Below, in pieces: positions 33,485-39,522 of a stretch of DNA of 47,492 nt (the first letter of the stretch is position 1; the number at the start of each line of letters is the position of its first letter). The stretch is from positions 1 through 47,492 of the forward strand of contig LNEG01000154.1 of assembly GCA_001464865.1 (NCBI GenBank), in the 5' to 3' direction. Source of the stretch: Burkholderiales bacterium Ga0074133. GTDB lineage: Bacteria; Pseudomonadota; Gammaproteobacteria; Burkholderiales; Burkholderiaceae_C. The translations under genes and the position numbers were made by a program. Below the pieces are notes generated by a model, which saw only the letters and a program-made list of their open reading frames with translations, was not told where the DNA came from and searched no databases.

Positions 33485-34870
33485 TTAACCCCTGAAGATG
33501 ATCTTTGCGGCAACGAGCATTGACACGGCCACGAGGACGTTACCGAGCATTTCGAGATAGGGACAAAGGCCGGACACTGGCAACGTGATCTGTGCGCCCC
33601 AAACGACTGTGTTTATGTCGCCAATGCAACTTGCGCCGGTCAACGAGTCGCCGGTGTTGATGCGGCTTGCGATGCTGATCGTTTCATTGCCGGGAAGGCC
33701 ACCGGTTTGGTTGCCGGTCTTGTTTTTGTTCGCGTCGTAGAGCTGACTTTCAGGGCTCGGTGTGTCGAAGAGCTTGCATGCGCGTGTGTGCTGCTCGCGG
33801 GCAATGGCGCACTGAATGGCGTCGCCCTCGCAGGTGAAGCCGCCAGTGCATGCACCGCCGAACGAAGAGCCATCTTCGTCGCCCTCTTTGCAGAGCTTGG
33901 AGCCCGGATTTTCCTTGCAGAAATTGGGCTGAGCCTGCGTGGTAATTGTCGTGCTGCTGCTGGTCGTTGTCGCGCCGGTGGAGTTGTTGCGCCGCGTAGT
34001 CGTGGTGGTCGTTGTCGTGGTGCAGTTGCCGTCCTTGCACTCGGTGCGACTTTCACGGCGGCGGGTCGTTGTCTCGGTGCCGTCGTCGGTGCTGGTCTCG
34101 TCGCCTTCGGGGCCACCTACACCACTGTCGGGCTTCTTCGAGACGCAGACCTCTACACCGTTGACGGTGCCGGTGTAGCCGTCCTTGCACTTTTCCGGCG
34201 GTGGAACTTTTGGCGGAACGTTGCCTTCGCCGACGGTGCAAGACTGGTCAACACTGGAAGCATTAGACGCACCGCTGAACTGTCCTTCGGTGACCTGATT
34301 ACCGGCGCCATAGTCAAGGAACGCCTCGCGCTGAAATGAGACCTTACAGCCCTTGCCTTGATTGGAGAACGCGCCGGGCATGCAGAATTGAGCGCCGTCA
34401 GCGACATTGCCCTGCAACCGGTAATCCTGAACGAGTGCACCGCCGGGGAGAGTGTTTACTGCGAGGAAGGTAGCGCAACGCTGCTTGTCCTCATTCTCAC
34501 AACGACCATCGACTTCAACGGTACCGGCATTGCATTGGCAACCGCCAGCTACAGGCGTGGAATCCGCAGGGCAAGAGGCCGGGCCTGTCCCGATGGTGAT
34601 GCGGTACGACGTGTTACCGTTTCTGATCGCGTCGCACACGCCATTGACAAAGCTGGTTTGCCATGTGCAGGGCTGGCCGTAGTAGGTGCACCCTGCGGAG
34701 TTGGCCTCAACCTGGGCGGCTCCTGCGCTGCATGCTTCGGCGGCGGTTGCAGCGGTGCCACTGGATGAACCGAAGCTCCATGTAAAGGTGGTCTGGGCAG
34801 GAACCAGCGCCTGCGCGTGCACGGTGAAGAGCAGGGCAAAGACGGCTATCAGGCGGTGAAGATAAGCCAC
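33485..34870 (-). CDS. Filamentous phage adsorption/minor coat protein (TspB family, pIII-like)
   Basis: A 461-residue receptor-binding coat protein. Signal peptide at residues 1-21 (LIAVFALLFTVHAQA, then LVPAQTTF). A Cys-rich extracellular N-terminal half (CQCNAGTVEVDGRCENED, many disulfide candidates) is joined by a Thr/Gln/Arg-rich linker with a run of nine Thr (about residues 265-320), like the glycine-rich linkers of pIII, to a C-terminal domain (ISIASRINTGDSLTGASCIGDI) and a final membrane anchor LEMLGNVLVAVSMLVAAKIIF. The C-terminal half resembles the TspB family of neisserial filamentous prophages. The start is GTG 34870, inside a 19-codon hydrophobic reading frame that overlaps it in another frame. 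Confidence 0.85.
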   Translation of the reverse strand: MAYLHRLIAVFALLFTVHAQALVPAQTTFTWSFGSSSGTAATAAEACSAGAAQVEANSAGCTYYGQPCTWQTSFVNGVCDAIRNGNTSYRITIGTGPASCPADSTPVAGGCQCNAGTVEVDGRCENEDKQRCATFLAVNTLPGGALVQDYRLQGNVADGAQFCMPGAFSNQGKGCKVSFQREAFLDYGAGNQVTEGQFSGASNASSVDQSCTVGEGNVPPKVPPPEKCKDGYTGTVNGVEVCVSKKPDSGVGGPEGDETSTDDGTETTTRRRESRTECKDGNCTTTTTTTTTRRNNSTGATTTSSSTTITTQAQPNFCKENPGSKLCKEGDEDGSSFGGACTGGFTCEGDAIQCAIAREQHTRACKLFDTPSPESQLYDANKNKTGNQTGGLPGNETISIASRINTGDSLTGASCIGDINTVVWGAQITLPVSGLCPYLEMLGNVLVAVSMLVAAKIIFRG

Positions 34871-34908
34871 GCTGCCCCCAGTATTGCGATGATGACGAAA
34901 ATGCCCAT
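34849..34908 (-). CDS. Tiny hydrophobic peptide, candidate pVII/pIX-like coat protein
   Basis: A 19-codon frame between the major-coat and adsorption genes: MGIFVIIAILGAAWLIFTA, which is one membrane helix. AAGGGGGG lies 6 nt before its ATG, the strongest ribosome binding site in this part of the prophage. It overlaps the first 22 nt of the adsorption-protein gene in another frame. The tip proteins pVII and pIX of Ff phages are about 32-33 residues and almost wholly hydrophobic, so this could be a shorter counterpart; it might also be a leader peptide that couples translation into the next gene. Inference from position and composition only. Confidence 0.45.
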   Translation of the reverse strand: MGIFVIIAILGAAWLIFTA

Positions 34909-34923
34909 TGGTGGCCCCCCTTG

Positions 34924-34967
34924 AGAAAGCCTCAATGGCTTTCTGAAAGGTCCCCGGCGTCCCGGGG
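34924..34967 (-). terminator. Double hairpin between major coat gene and adsorption gene (candidate central terminator)
   Basis: In transcript order: CCCCGG-GACG-CCGGGG (34967-34952) then AGAAAGCC-ATTGA-GGCTTTCT (34944-34924), followed by only a short T stretch. Ff phages have a terminator after gene VIII that limits gene III expression; the position is the same here. Confidence 0.55.
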
Positions 34968-34987
34968 CCTGTTGCGGGTTGATGCGC

Positions 34988-35194
34988 TTACAGAGCGCGG
35001 CGAACCCACTTGAATGCCTTGATGCCAACGATCAGCAGCAGCACGGCTGCGCCGATGGCGGCAATGGGCGTTGCTTGTGCAGCGATGTCGGTAACAACGG
35101 CAGTCACGTCGATGGCTGCGGCTTGGGCCGACTGGGCAGCAGCGGCTGCAGCCAGGACGAGGGAAGCACGGGACAGGTTGAGATTGCGGTTCAT
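34988..35194 (-). CDS. Major coat protein precursor (pVIII-like)
   Basis: A 68-residue precursor. Signal peptide MNRNLNLSRASLVLAAAAAAQSAQA (25 residues, A-Q-A cleavage) leaves a mature protein of about 43 residues: an acidic outer part AAIDVTAVVTDIAAQ, a membrane helix PIAAIGAAVLLLIVGIKAF and a basic C-terminus KWVRRAL that would contact the ssDNA. This acidic-hydrophobic-basic order is the hallmark of Inovirus major coat proteins. AGAGGA precedes ATG 35194, overlapping the end of the upstream gene. It should be the most highly expressed phage gene; a double hairpin follows. Confidence 0.9.
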   Translation of the reverse strand: MNRNLNLSRASLVLAAAAAAQSAQAAAIDVTAVVTDIAAQATPIAAIGAAVLLLIVGIKAFKWVRRAL

Positions 35195-35196
35195 GG

Positions 35197-35409
35197 TCAG
35201 TTTTCCTCTTGTGAGTTGGTTGTTGTGCCGTCTGTATTCAGGGTGCGCACAGCCATTCGAAAGGCCCATGCGACTGCCCAGACCGCGAGGACGGCGCCCG
35301 CGATTGCTGCTCCCTCTGCTGCGTCCAGTTGCAGCGGCGGAAGGCTTAATTCGTGTACGACAGTGACCGTGCAGGCGCTGTCGCATGTAATGACCACAGG
35401 CTCAGCCAC
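35197..35409 (-). CDS. Small phage membrane protein (hypothetical coat-region gene)
   Basis: A 70-residue protein: MAEPVVITCDSACTVTVVHELSLPPLQLDAAEGA, one membrane helix AAIAGAVLAVWAVAWAFRMAV and a polar C-terminus TLNTDGTTTNSQEEN. Start taken as GTG 35409, which overlaps the previous stop by 8 nt. Small one-span proteins with a CD..CTVTV head recur directly before the major coat gene in related prophages of Burkholderiales, as far as I recall, but no function is set. It may be a minor coat protein. Its TGA lies 2 nt before the pVIII start. Confidence 0.7.
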   Translation of the reverse strand: MAEPVVITCDSACTVTVVHELSLPPLQLDAAEGAAIAGAVLAVWAVAWAFRMAVRTLNTDGTTTNSQEEN

Positions 35410-35608
35410 GAGGCATGCCCCGCAGGATTGCCTGCTGCCGAATGCGTGCCTGCGCGATGCGCTGGGCCGTGAGCGAACGACTACGCAGGCGATCCGAGAT
35501 AGCGACCACTGCGCCATGCAACAGCACGAAGCAGCAGCCACCCACGAAGCCAGCGAGCATCGCGATCATTGCGACGCGACTTGCGAAAACCGACAGATCT
35601 ATTTCCAT
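35402..35608 (-). CDS. Small phage membrane protein
   Basis: A 68-residue protein with one long hydrophobic segment (VAMIAMLAGFVGGCCFVLLHGAVVAI) followed by a basic amphipathic tail DRLRSRSLTAQRIAQARIRQQAILRG. GGAG lies 8 nt upstream, and the ATG overlaps the stop of the preceding gene as TAATG. Unknown family; position in the coat block suggests a minor virion or assembly protein. Confidence 0.65.
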   Translation of the reverse strand: MEIDLSVFASRVAMIAMLAGFVGGCCFVLLHGAVVAISDRLRSRSLTAQRIAQARIRQQAILRGMPRG

Positions 35609-35811
35609 TAGTCGCGCTCCAATTGGTAGCAGCGAAAGACAACGCCCTCGCCGCCGCAGTGATCGATAACAGCGTCAGCAGCCGCATCCGCAGATGTGAA
35701 AGGCATGGCGCTTGTAATGAGAGGGACAAAATCAATTCCGCCCTCACCATCCGCCCGCAGGAACGAATGGTCATCCGTGCTTTGCACGTAGTACCGAGGT
35801 TCGATGTGCAT
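35608..35811 (-). CDS. Hypothetical phage protein
   Basis: A 67-residue soluble protein: MHIEPRYYVQSTDDHSFLRADGEGG, FVPLITSAMPFTSADAAADAVIDHCGGEG and an ending VVFRCYQLERD. It resembles a small alpha/beta protein; no family recognised. No clear ribosome binding site; instead a CCGGGAACG box (35819-35827) lies 8 nt before the ATG. First gene of the overlapping small-gene block that leads to the major coat gene. Confidence 0.55.
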   Translation of the reverse strand: MHIEPRYYVQSTDDHSFLRADGEGGIDFVPLITSAMPFTSADAAADAVIDHCGGEGVVFRCYQLERD

Positions 35812-35818
35812 GGCGTGT

Positions 35819-35827
35819 CCGGGAACG
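35819..35827 (-). promoter_or_regulatory. CGTTCCCGG box before the coat-gene block
   Basis: Plus-strand CCGGGAACG, reading CGTTCCCGG in the gene direction, 8-16 nt before the ATG of the 67-residue gene. Same core and orientation as the boxes before the recombinase and the RHH gene. Confidence 0.4.
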
Positions 35828-35862
35828 TTTTGCCGTTTTAATCAGGCAGTGGTGTTGCCACT

Positions 35863-36171
35863 TCAGGCCTTTGCGGGCGCTGTACGAGCAACAGGGCGCA
35901 ATGCATGCATGACGGTTTTTTGCGTCTTGCCATTGGTCACGATTTCCATGTCGGCATCTGCCTGAAAAGGAAATGGAAGGTGCTTGAAAGCCGCGAATTC
36001 TTCGCTGGTGCCGAGGGTGAATTCAGAGCTAGCCATGCCCTTTGCAGTGCCCTTGCTGGCATCAAGATCGACCAGCGCGTAAACCTTGGTGGAGTCATAC
36101 GCAGTGCCGTTTTCAAGCTGGCCCTTGCTGGACTTCATGCCGACGACTTGGATGTTTTGAGTGAACTTCAT
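35863..36171 (-). CDS. Phage single-stranded DNA-binding protein (gene V-like)
   Basis: A 102-residue protein: MKFTQNIQVVGMKSSKGQLENGTAYDSTKVYALVDLD, then SSEFTLGTSEEFAAFKHLPFPFQADADMEIVTNGKTQK. Beta-rich with alternating aromatic/basic residues and placed directly after the rep gene, which is the position of the helix-destabilising protein that coats progeny ssDNA before assembly. Family assignment rests on position and the FTLGTSEEF..LPFPFQADADMEI pattern known from inovirus ssDNA-binding proteins. In Ff phages this protein also represses translation of phage mRNAs. Confidence 0.75.
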   Translation of the reverse strand: MKFTQNIQVVGMKSSKGQLENGTAYDSTKVYALVDLDASKGTAKGMASSEFTLGTSEEFAAFKHLPFPFQADADMEIVTNGKTQKTVMHALRPVARTAPAKA

Positions 36172-36198
36172 TTGAGACTTTCTGTTGATCCGGCAATG

Positions 36199-37287
36199 TC
36201 AAAGAACCATCGCGGCCGGTGCGCGTGGATTAGCGAGCTGAGTCATGAACGGGCGCAGTGCGGTTTCGATTCCGTCGCGCATGGTGTGAGCGCTGAGGCC
36301 GCGAAGTGAGCGGGGCACACGGCGATGCAGTTGATCGAGCACGAGGCCATCGAGCCAATCGTGGTCGGGCATGATCTTTGTGATCTGCAGCAGCGTGGGG
36401 GCCACGACGCGCTTGACCCAGTTGATGCAGCGCTGTGCAGATGCATCGCCAACCAGCGTTGCGGTGGGGACAGGCGTTGCAATCTCGCGATTACTGATGA
36501 GGTGAGTTGCAGGATATGCACCCGCGAAATACTCGGCGGGCGAAACGATCGCGCCCCACGGAATCACGCGATTGACATTGCGCAGCTCGACTTCGCATCG
36601 AAGCCATGGGCAATCCATCATTCCGAATTGATGGCCCTTTTCGTAGCCACGGAAAAGCTTGCCGGATTCGCGCTTGCCGACTTGAAACGTTCGCGAGTTG
36701 CCAGCAACGCCCTCAACATCGAGCCACGACCCGTGACAGGCATGCTTAGGCATTCGACGCCGGTAGCTGAACTCGTGCGATTTGTACAACCCGACCAATT
36801 CGGATATGCACACCTCGCCCCTGAAAAAGTCTTTTGCCAGATCAATCCGCGTGATCGTCGGCAAGAACTGAGCGAAGTAGTCGTGGACGCGCTTTTCCCA
36901 GCCTTTGCGGGCATGGGTGCAGCCTTCGCCCTTGAGCGTAAAACAGATGCTGCCGCGCTGACTCTCGCCGCCAGCACTGACGCTTGCAACCTCGTGGCCG
37001 TTGTCGTTATCGATGGTCGTCGTGAATTCATAGTAATCACGACCTGGGCGGTTTTGGCCGACCACAAAACCAAGCTGCTGCGCAAAAAGCAGGGCGAACC
37101 AACGGGCCAAATCTTCGTCGTTCGTGTCGCCGGGAACACGGGCCGTAGACGGGATGTTTTCACGCTTGATGGTGAACCGGAAGTAATCAGGAACCACACC
37201 GCCCTGAGCCTTTGCATCCAGCTGGCGGGCTTCACAAAGAAACTTCAACCGACCGCCTTCAAGTACGAGCTTTTCGTCAGACCCCAT
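36199..37287 (-). CDS. Phage replication initiation protein (Rep_trans family)
   Basis: A 362-residue rolling-circle initiator. The conserved block TFQVGKRESGKLFRGYEKGHQFG followed by WLRCEVELRNVNRVIPW is the Rep_trans/RepC pattern, with the catalytic tyrosine in GYEKG. Upstream it has a D-rich core (ITRIDLAKDFFRGEVCISELV). The protein should nick the plus-strand origin of the double-stranded replicative form and remain linked to the 5' end. ATG 37287 has GGGAG 6 nt upstream; an in-frame start 12 nt earlier is less likely. Candidate origin structures lie directly upstream at 37309-37391 and 37614-37655. Confidence 0.88.
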   Translation of the reverse strand: MGSDEKLVLEGGRLKFLCEARQLDAKAQGGVVPDYFRFTIKRENIPSTARVPGDTNDEDLARWFALLFAQQLGFVVGQNRPGRDYYEFTTTIDNDNGHEVASVSAGGESQRGSICFTLKGEGCTHARKGWEKRVHDYFAQFLPTITRIDLAKDFFRGEVCISELVGLYKSHEFSYRRRMPKHACHGSWLDVEGVAGNSRTFQVGKRESGKLFRGYEKGHQFGMMDCPWLRCEVELRNVNRVIPWGAIVSPAEYFAGAYPATHLISNREIATPVPTATLVGDASAQRCINWVKRVVAPTLLQITKIMPDHDWLDGLVLDQLHRRVPRSLRGLSAHTMRDGIETALRPFMTQLANPRAPAAMVL

Positions 37288-37588
37288 GACCACTCCCAAT
37301 TTTGTTTACCCCCGTGTTACTCGGGGGGGCATGAACCGCTGCGGCCGCGCCGTCTGCCGCGCTCCGCCTGCGTGCCGACGGCGCGGCCGCATCGAGGTCG
37401 CACACGTCGCAGGAACCCCAGCAGTAGCCGCAGCCAGAAACAGCAGGGCGCATCCCTTCGGGACCGGGCTCTATGGCTTCGCCACCAAGCCCCTGCGGGT
37501 CTTGGCCCATGCGGGTAACGATCCCTTGCGCGGCGGTGCGGAGGGAGTGAGCGAATTCGAGCGGCACGTGTTGCACGTCGGTTGACAT
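37277..37588 (-). CDS. Hypothetical phage protein with a four-cysteine cluster
   Basis: A 103-residue open frame just before rep, overlapping it by 11 nt. The first half (MSTDVQHVPLEFAHSLRTAA, IVTRMGQDPQGLGGEAIEPGPEGMRP) looks protein-like, and C53, C56, C60, C63 (CGYCWGSCDVC) could bind a metal. The second half is Ala/Arg/Ser-rich because it runs through a 15-bp inverted repeat. Weak ribosome binding site. It may be a real small phage protein whose 3' half doubles as origin DNA, or a chance frame through the origin. Confidence 0.4.
   Translation of the reverse strand: MSTDVQHVPLEFAHSLRTAAQGIVTRMGQDPQGLGGEAIEPGPEGMRPAVSGCGYCWGSCDVCDLDAAAPSARRRSAADGAAAAVHAPPSNTGVNKIGSGHGV
37309..37391. other. 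Candidate replication-origin region: two inverted repeats upstream of rep
   Basis: CCCCCG-7 nt-CGGGGG at 37309-37327, then a long inverted repeat TGCGGCCGCGCCGTC (37340-37354) / GACGGCGCGGCCGCA (37377-37391), 15-bp perfect arms with a 22-nt loop. Large hairpins beside rep are usual for rolling-circle origins and packaging signals of filamentous phages. The nick site is not identified. Confidence 0.5.
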
Positions 37589-37613
37589 GGGGCCTGCTGC
37601 CCCATACCCCTGC

Positions 37614-37655
37614 CCCATGCACCCCTGCGGGGCCGCGCTATTCGCGCTGCATGGG
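37614..37655. other. Cloverleaf-like inverted repeat in the phage intergenic region
   Basis: Outer stem CCCATGCA (37614-37621) / TGCATGGG (37648-37655) encloses two small hairpins, CCCC-TGC-GGGG and GCGC-TATTC-GCGC. Together with 37309-37391 it makes a structured block like the Ff intergenic region. The stretch 37589-37713 shows no good gene. Confidence 0.45.
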
Positions 37656-37713
37656 TCCCCGGTTGTCTCCAAAGACAGGCAGGCGGCCCGTGCCAAGCGG
37701 TGAAGGACGTGGG

Positions 37714-37929
37714 TCATCGGAGAAGGCCCTGCATGCCTTCGAGGCGCAAGACGTGGAGGCGCGCGCGCTCGGACTGGTGGCCGGTGCGAAGGTAGGCAGA
37801 GACGAACGCAGCGCAGGCCTTGTAGTCGGCAGCTTGGCGCGCACTGCCGTGCAAAACGGATTTCGGGACCGGGGCCGCAATGGCGCGTTTGGCCCGGTAC
37901 TGGAGGTCGCGCTTTTCTTCGGGACTCAT
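37714..37929 (-). CDS. Small hypothetical phage protein
   Basis: A 71-residue basic protein: MSPEEKRDLQYRAKRAIAAPVPKSVLHG, then ADYKACAAFVSAYLRTGHQSERARLHVLRLEGMQGLL. Mostly helical, no membrane segment. The ATG overlaps the stop of the RHH gene (ATGA), with GGGG 7 nt upstream, which supports translational coupling. No family recognised; position suggests replication or copy control. Confidence 0.55.
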   Translation of the reverse strand: MSPEEKRDLQYRAKRAIAAPVPKSVLHGSARQAADYKACAAFVSAYLRTGHQSERARLHVLRLEGMQGLLR

Positions 37930-38306
37930 TGCAAAACCCCATCACGGCGCGCACCGTAAAGACCGACCTGCTTCCAATTGCGATTGCACTCAGCGAAACG
38001 CACCATGGACTGAAGCAACTCATTCACGCTGCAATCAAGGGCCTCAGCGGTTTCGCGCAGCTTGGCGACGATCTCGGGCTTGTCGGTGAAATCGACGCGG
38101 GCCTTTTCAGCGCGATAAGCGGCTTTGCGGGCGGCTGCACTGACGTGCTTAGCTGGGCGACCTTTGCGCGTTTCGTTCCCGGTGCAGCCCCTGCCGCCCT
38201 CCTGAGCTACCAGGGTCAGGACGGGGCCTGCATGAGCGGAGAGGCTGCAAGGCTCAGCCGCATCAATTGCGGCAATCTCGGGAATAACTAGCTGCAGGGC
38301 TGGCAT
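37926..38306 (-). CDS. Ribbon-helix-helix (CopG-like) regulatory protein
   Basis: A 126-residue protein with a C-terminal part that looks like a ribbon-helix-helix fold: KARVDFTDKPEIVAKLRETAEALDCSVNELLQSMVRFAE (beta strand, helix, turn, helix). A basic stretch RKGRPAKHVSAAARKAAYRAEK precedes it. The N-terminal 45 residues are unassigned. Start taken as ATG 38306, because GGAG lies 6 nt upstream; an ATG 12 nt earlier lacks a site. Divergent from the repressor at 38395, with operator-like palindromes between. Probably controls replication or the lysogeny switch, as RHH proteins do in small replicons. Confidence 0.7.
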   Translation of the reverse strand: MPALQLVIPEIAAIDAAEPCSLSAHAGPVLTLVAQEGGRGCTGNETRKGRPAKHVSAAARKAAYRAEKARVDFTDKPEIVAKLRETAEALDCSVNELLQSMVRFAECNRNWKQVGLYGARRDGVLQ

Positions 38307-38333
38307 GGGTAGCTCCATGGGTGTATATTTGCG

Positions 38334-38367
38334 TTACCGGGAACGGTAAACTTACTCAATTGAGTAA
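38334..38367. promoter_or_regulatory. Operator-like palindromes in the divergent control region
   Basis: Two 16-bp palindromes: TTACCG-GGAA-CGGTAA (38334-38349) and TTACTCAATTGAGTAA (38352-38367, perfect). GGTAAAC occurs at 38345-38351 and again at 38387-38393 over the repressor's ribosome binding site, 42 bp (four helical turns) apart. This AT-rich stretch must hold the promoters of the repressor and the RHH gene. Confidence 0.65.
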
Positions 38368-38394
38368 ATTACATTTTACACAAAGAGGTAAACC

Positions 38395-38691
38395 ATGGGC
38401 CAGTTAATTTCATTTATCGAAAAAGGTAAAGACATTTACGGAAGCTATGGCGGTTTAGCCAAAGAGATAGGCGTCCCGCAAAGCCATATCTCGATGTGGA
38501 AATCAGGCGCAAAGACCTGCACCGCACCCGACCGAGCAGCGCTAGCGATGGCAATCGGAGAGGACCCCGCGGCCGCAGCACTAGAAGCCGTGATCGAAGG
38601 AATCAACCTTGAATCACCACAAGGAAAACGAGCTACACACGCGCTGCACGTAGCGCTAGAGCGAATATCGAGAAGCGGGCAAATGTTGTAA
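38395..38691 (+). CDS. Cro/CI-type helix-turn-helix repressor
   Basis: A 98-residue DNA-binding protein. The helix-turn-helix is clear: YGGLAKEIGVPQSHISMWKSGAKT, followed by APDRAALAMAIGEDPAAAALEAVIEGINLESPQGK, the usual small phage-repressor arrangement. AGAGG lies 7 nt upstream of the ATG. Divergent from the RHH/replication block, so it should silence the prophage from the operators in 38334-38393, including its own ribosome-binding-site region (autoregulation). Its last codons fall inside the candidate right attachment sequence. Confidence 0.85.
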   Translation: MGQLISFIEKGKDIYGSYGGLAKEIGVPQSHISMWKSGAKTCTAPDRAALAMAIGEDPAAAALEAVIEGINLESPQGKRATHALHVALERISRSGQML

Positions 38692-38698
38692 CAGTTGG
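38677..38698. other. Candidate right attachment-site half (tentative)
   Basis: GGGCAAATGTTGTAACAGTTGG, 16 of 22 identical to 30950-30971; contains the repressor stop codon. Host DNA (ompR upstream region) follows. Confidence 0.25.
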
Positions 38699-38779
38699 TC
38701 AAACCCGGCCGCAAAAGCCGAACTTCGCGGCGTCATGTGGTCAGAATTGGCTCTGTTACAAATTGGACTCAGGATACCC

Positions 38780-39511
38780 ATGGCCACAACAACCAATCGC
38801 ACCGACAAGGTTCTGGTAGTCGACGACGATGCGCGGATCCGCGATCTGCTGCGCCGCTACCTGACGCAGGAAGGCTTCGAGGTGATGGTCGCCGAAGACG
38901 GCAAGGCACTCAACCGCCTGCTGCTGCGCGAGACGGTGGACATCATCGTGCTGGACCTGATGATGCCGGGCGAAGACGGTCTGTCGATCTGCCGCCGCCT
39001 GCGTGCCGCCAACGACCGCACACCCATCATCATGCTGACCGCCAAGGGCGAGGACGTGGACCGCATCGTAGGCCTGGAAGTGGGCGCAGATGATTACCTG
39101 GGCAAGCCCTTCAACCCGCGCGAACTGCTGGCCCGCATCCATGCCGTGCTGCGCCGCCGCCCCGCACAGGAGGCCCCCGGCGCCCCGTCGGGCGAGAATG
39201 AAGTCGTCACCTTCGGGCCGTTCACCTTCGACCTGGGCACGCGCGCACTGCAGCGCAACGGCGAAGAACTGCCGCTGACGACTGGCGAGTTCGCCATGCT
39301 CAAGGCACTGGTGCGCCACCCGCGCCAGCCCCTGTCGCGCGAGAAGCTGGCCCTGCTGGCCCGCGGCCGCGAATTCGAACCCTTTGACCGCAGCCTGGAT
39401 GTCCAGGTGTCGCGCCTGCGCAAGCTGGTCGAGGTCGATGCGGCAGCGCCCCGGTACATCCAGACGGTGTGGGGCGTGGGCTATGTCTTCGTGCCGGATG
39501 GCACGAGCTGA
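38780..39511 (+). CDS. ompR: Two-component response regulator OmpR
   Basis: A 243-residue response regulator. Receiver domain with acidic pocket VVDDDARIRD, phospho-acceptor Asp59 in IIVLDLMMPGEDG, switch threonine in IIMLTAKGED and lysine in GADDYLGKPFNPRE; then a winged-helix trans_reg_C domain (LTTGEFAMLKALVRHPRQPLSREKLALLARGREFEPFDRSLDVQVSRLRKLVE). The FEPFDRSLDVQVSRLR motif is OmpR-specific. It controls porin and envelope genes in response to osmolarity or pH. AGGA is 6 nt upstream of ATG 38780. The gene for its kinase follows at 11 bp. The prophage end lies about 80 bp upstream, so integration may have changed its promoter region. Confidence 0.95.
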   Translation: MATTTNRTDKVLVVDDDARIRDLLRRYLTQEGFEVMVAEDGKALNRLLLRETVDIIVLDLMMPGEDGLSICRRLRAANDRTPIIMLTAKGEDVDRIVGLEVGADDYLGKPFNPRELLARIHAVLRRRPAQEAPGAPSGENEVVTFGPFTFDLGTRALQRNGEELPLTTGEFAMLKALVRHPRQPLSREKLALLARGREFEPFDRSLDVQVSRLRKLVEVDAAAPRYIQTVWGVGYVFVPDGTS

Positions 39512-39522
39512 GCCCCCGCTCG

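Larger units (their letters stand above)
30950..38698. mobile_element. Inovirus (filamentous phage) prophage, about 7.7 kb
   Basis: A run of small genes in the standard filamentous-phage order: replication (Rep, ssDNA-binding protein), coat (small membrane proteins, 68-residue pVIII precursor, TspB-type adsorption protein, DUF2523 pVI-like) and assembly (Zot). It adds a serine recombinase, a ribbon-helix-helix protein and a divergent Cro/CI-type repressor. No secretin (pIV) is encoded, so export would need a host secretin, as for CTXphi. Use of a resolvase-type recombinase recalls Ralstonia phiRSM phages. All core genes look intact. The ends are set by an imperfect 22-bp similarity (30950-30971, 38677-38698) and are tentative; gene-based limits are 31050 and 38691. 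Confidence 0.88.
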
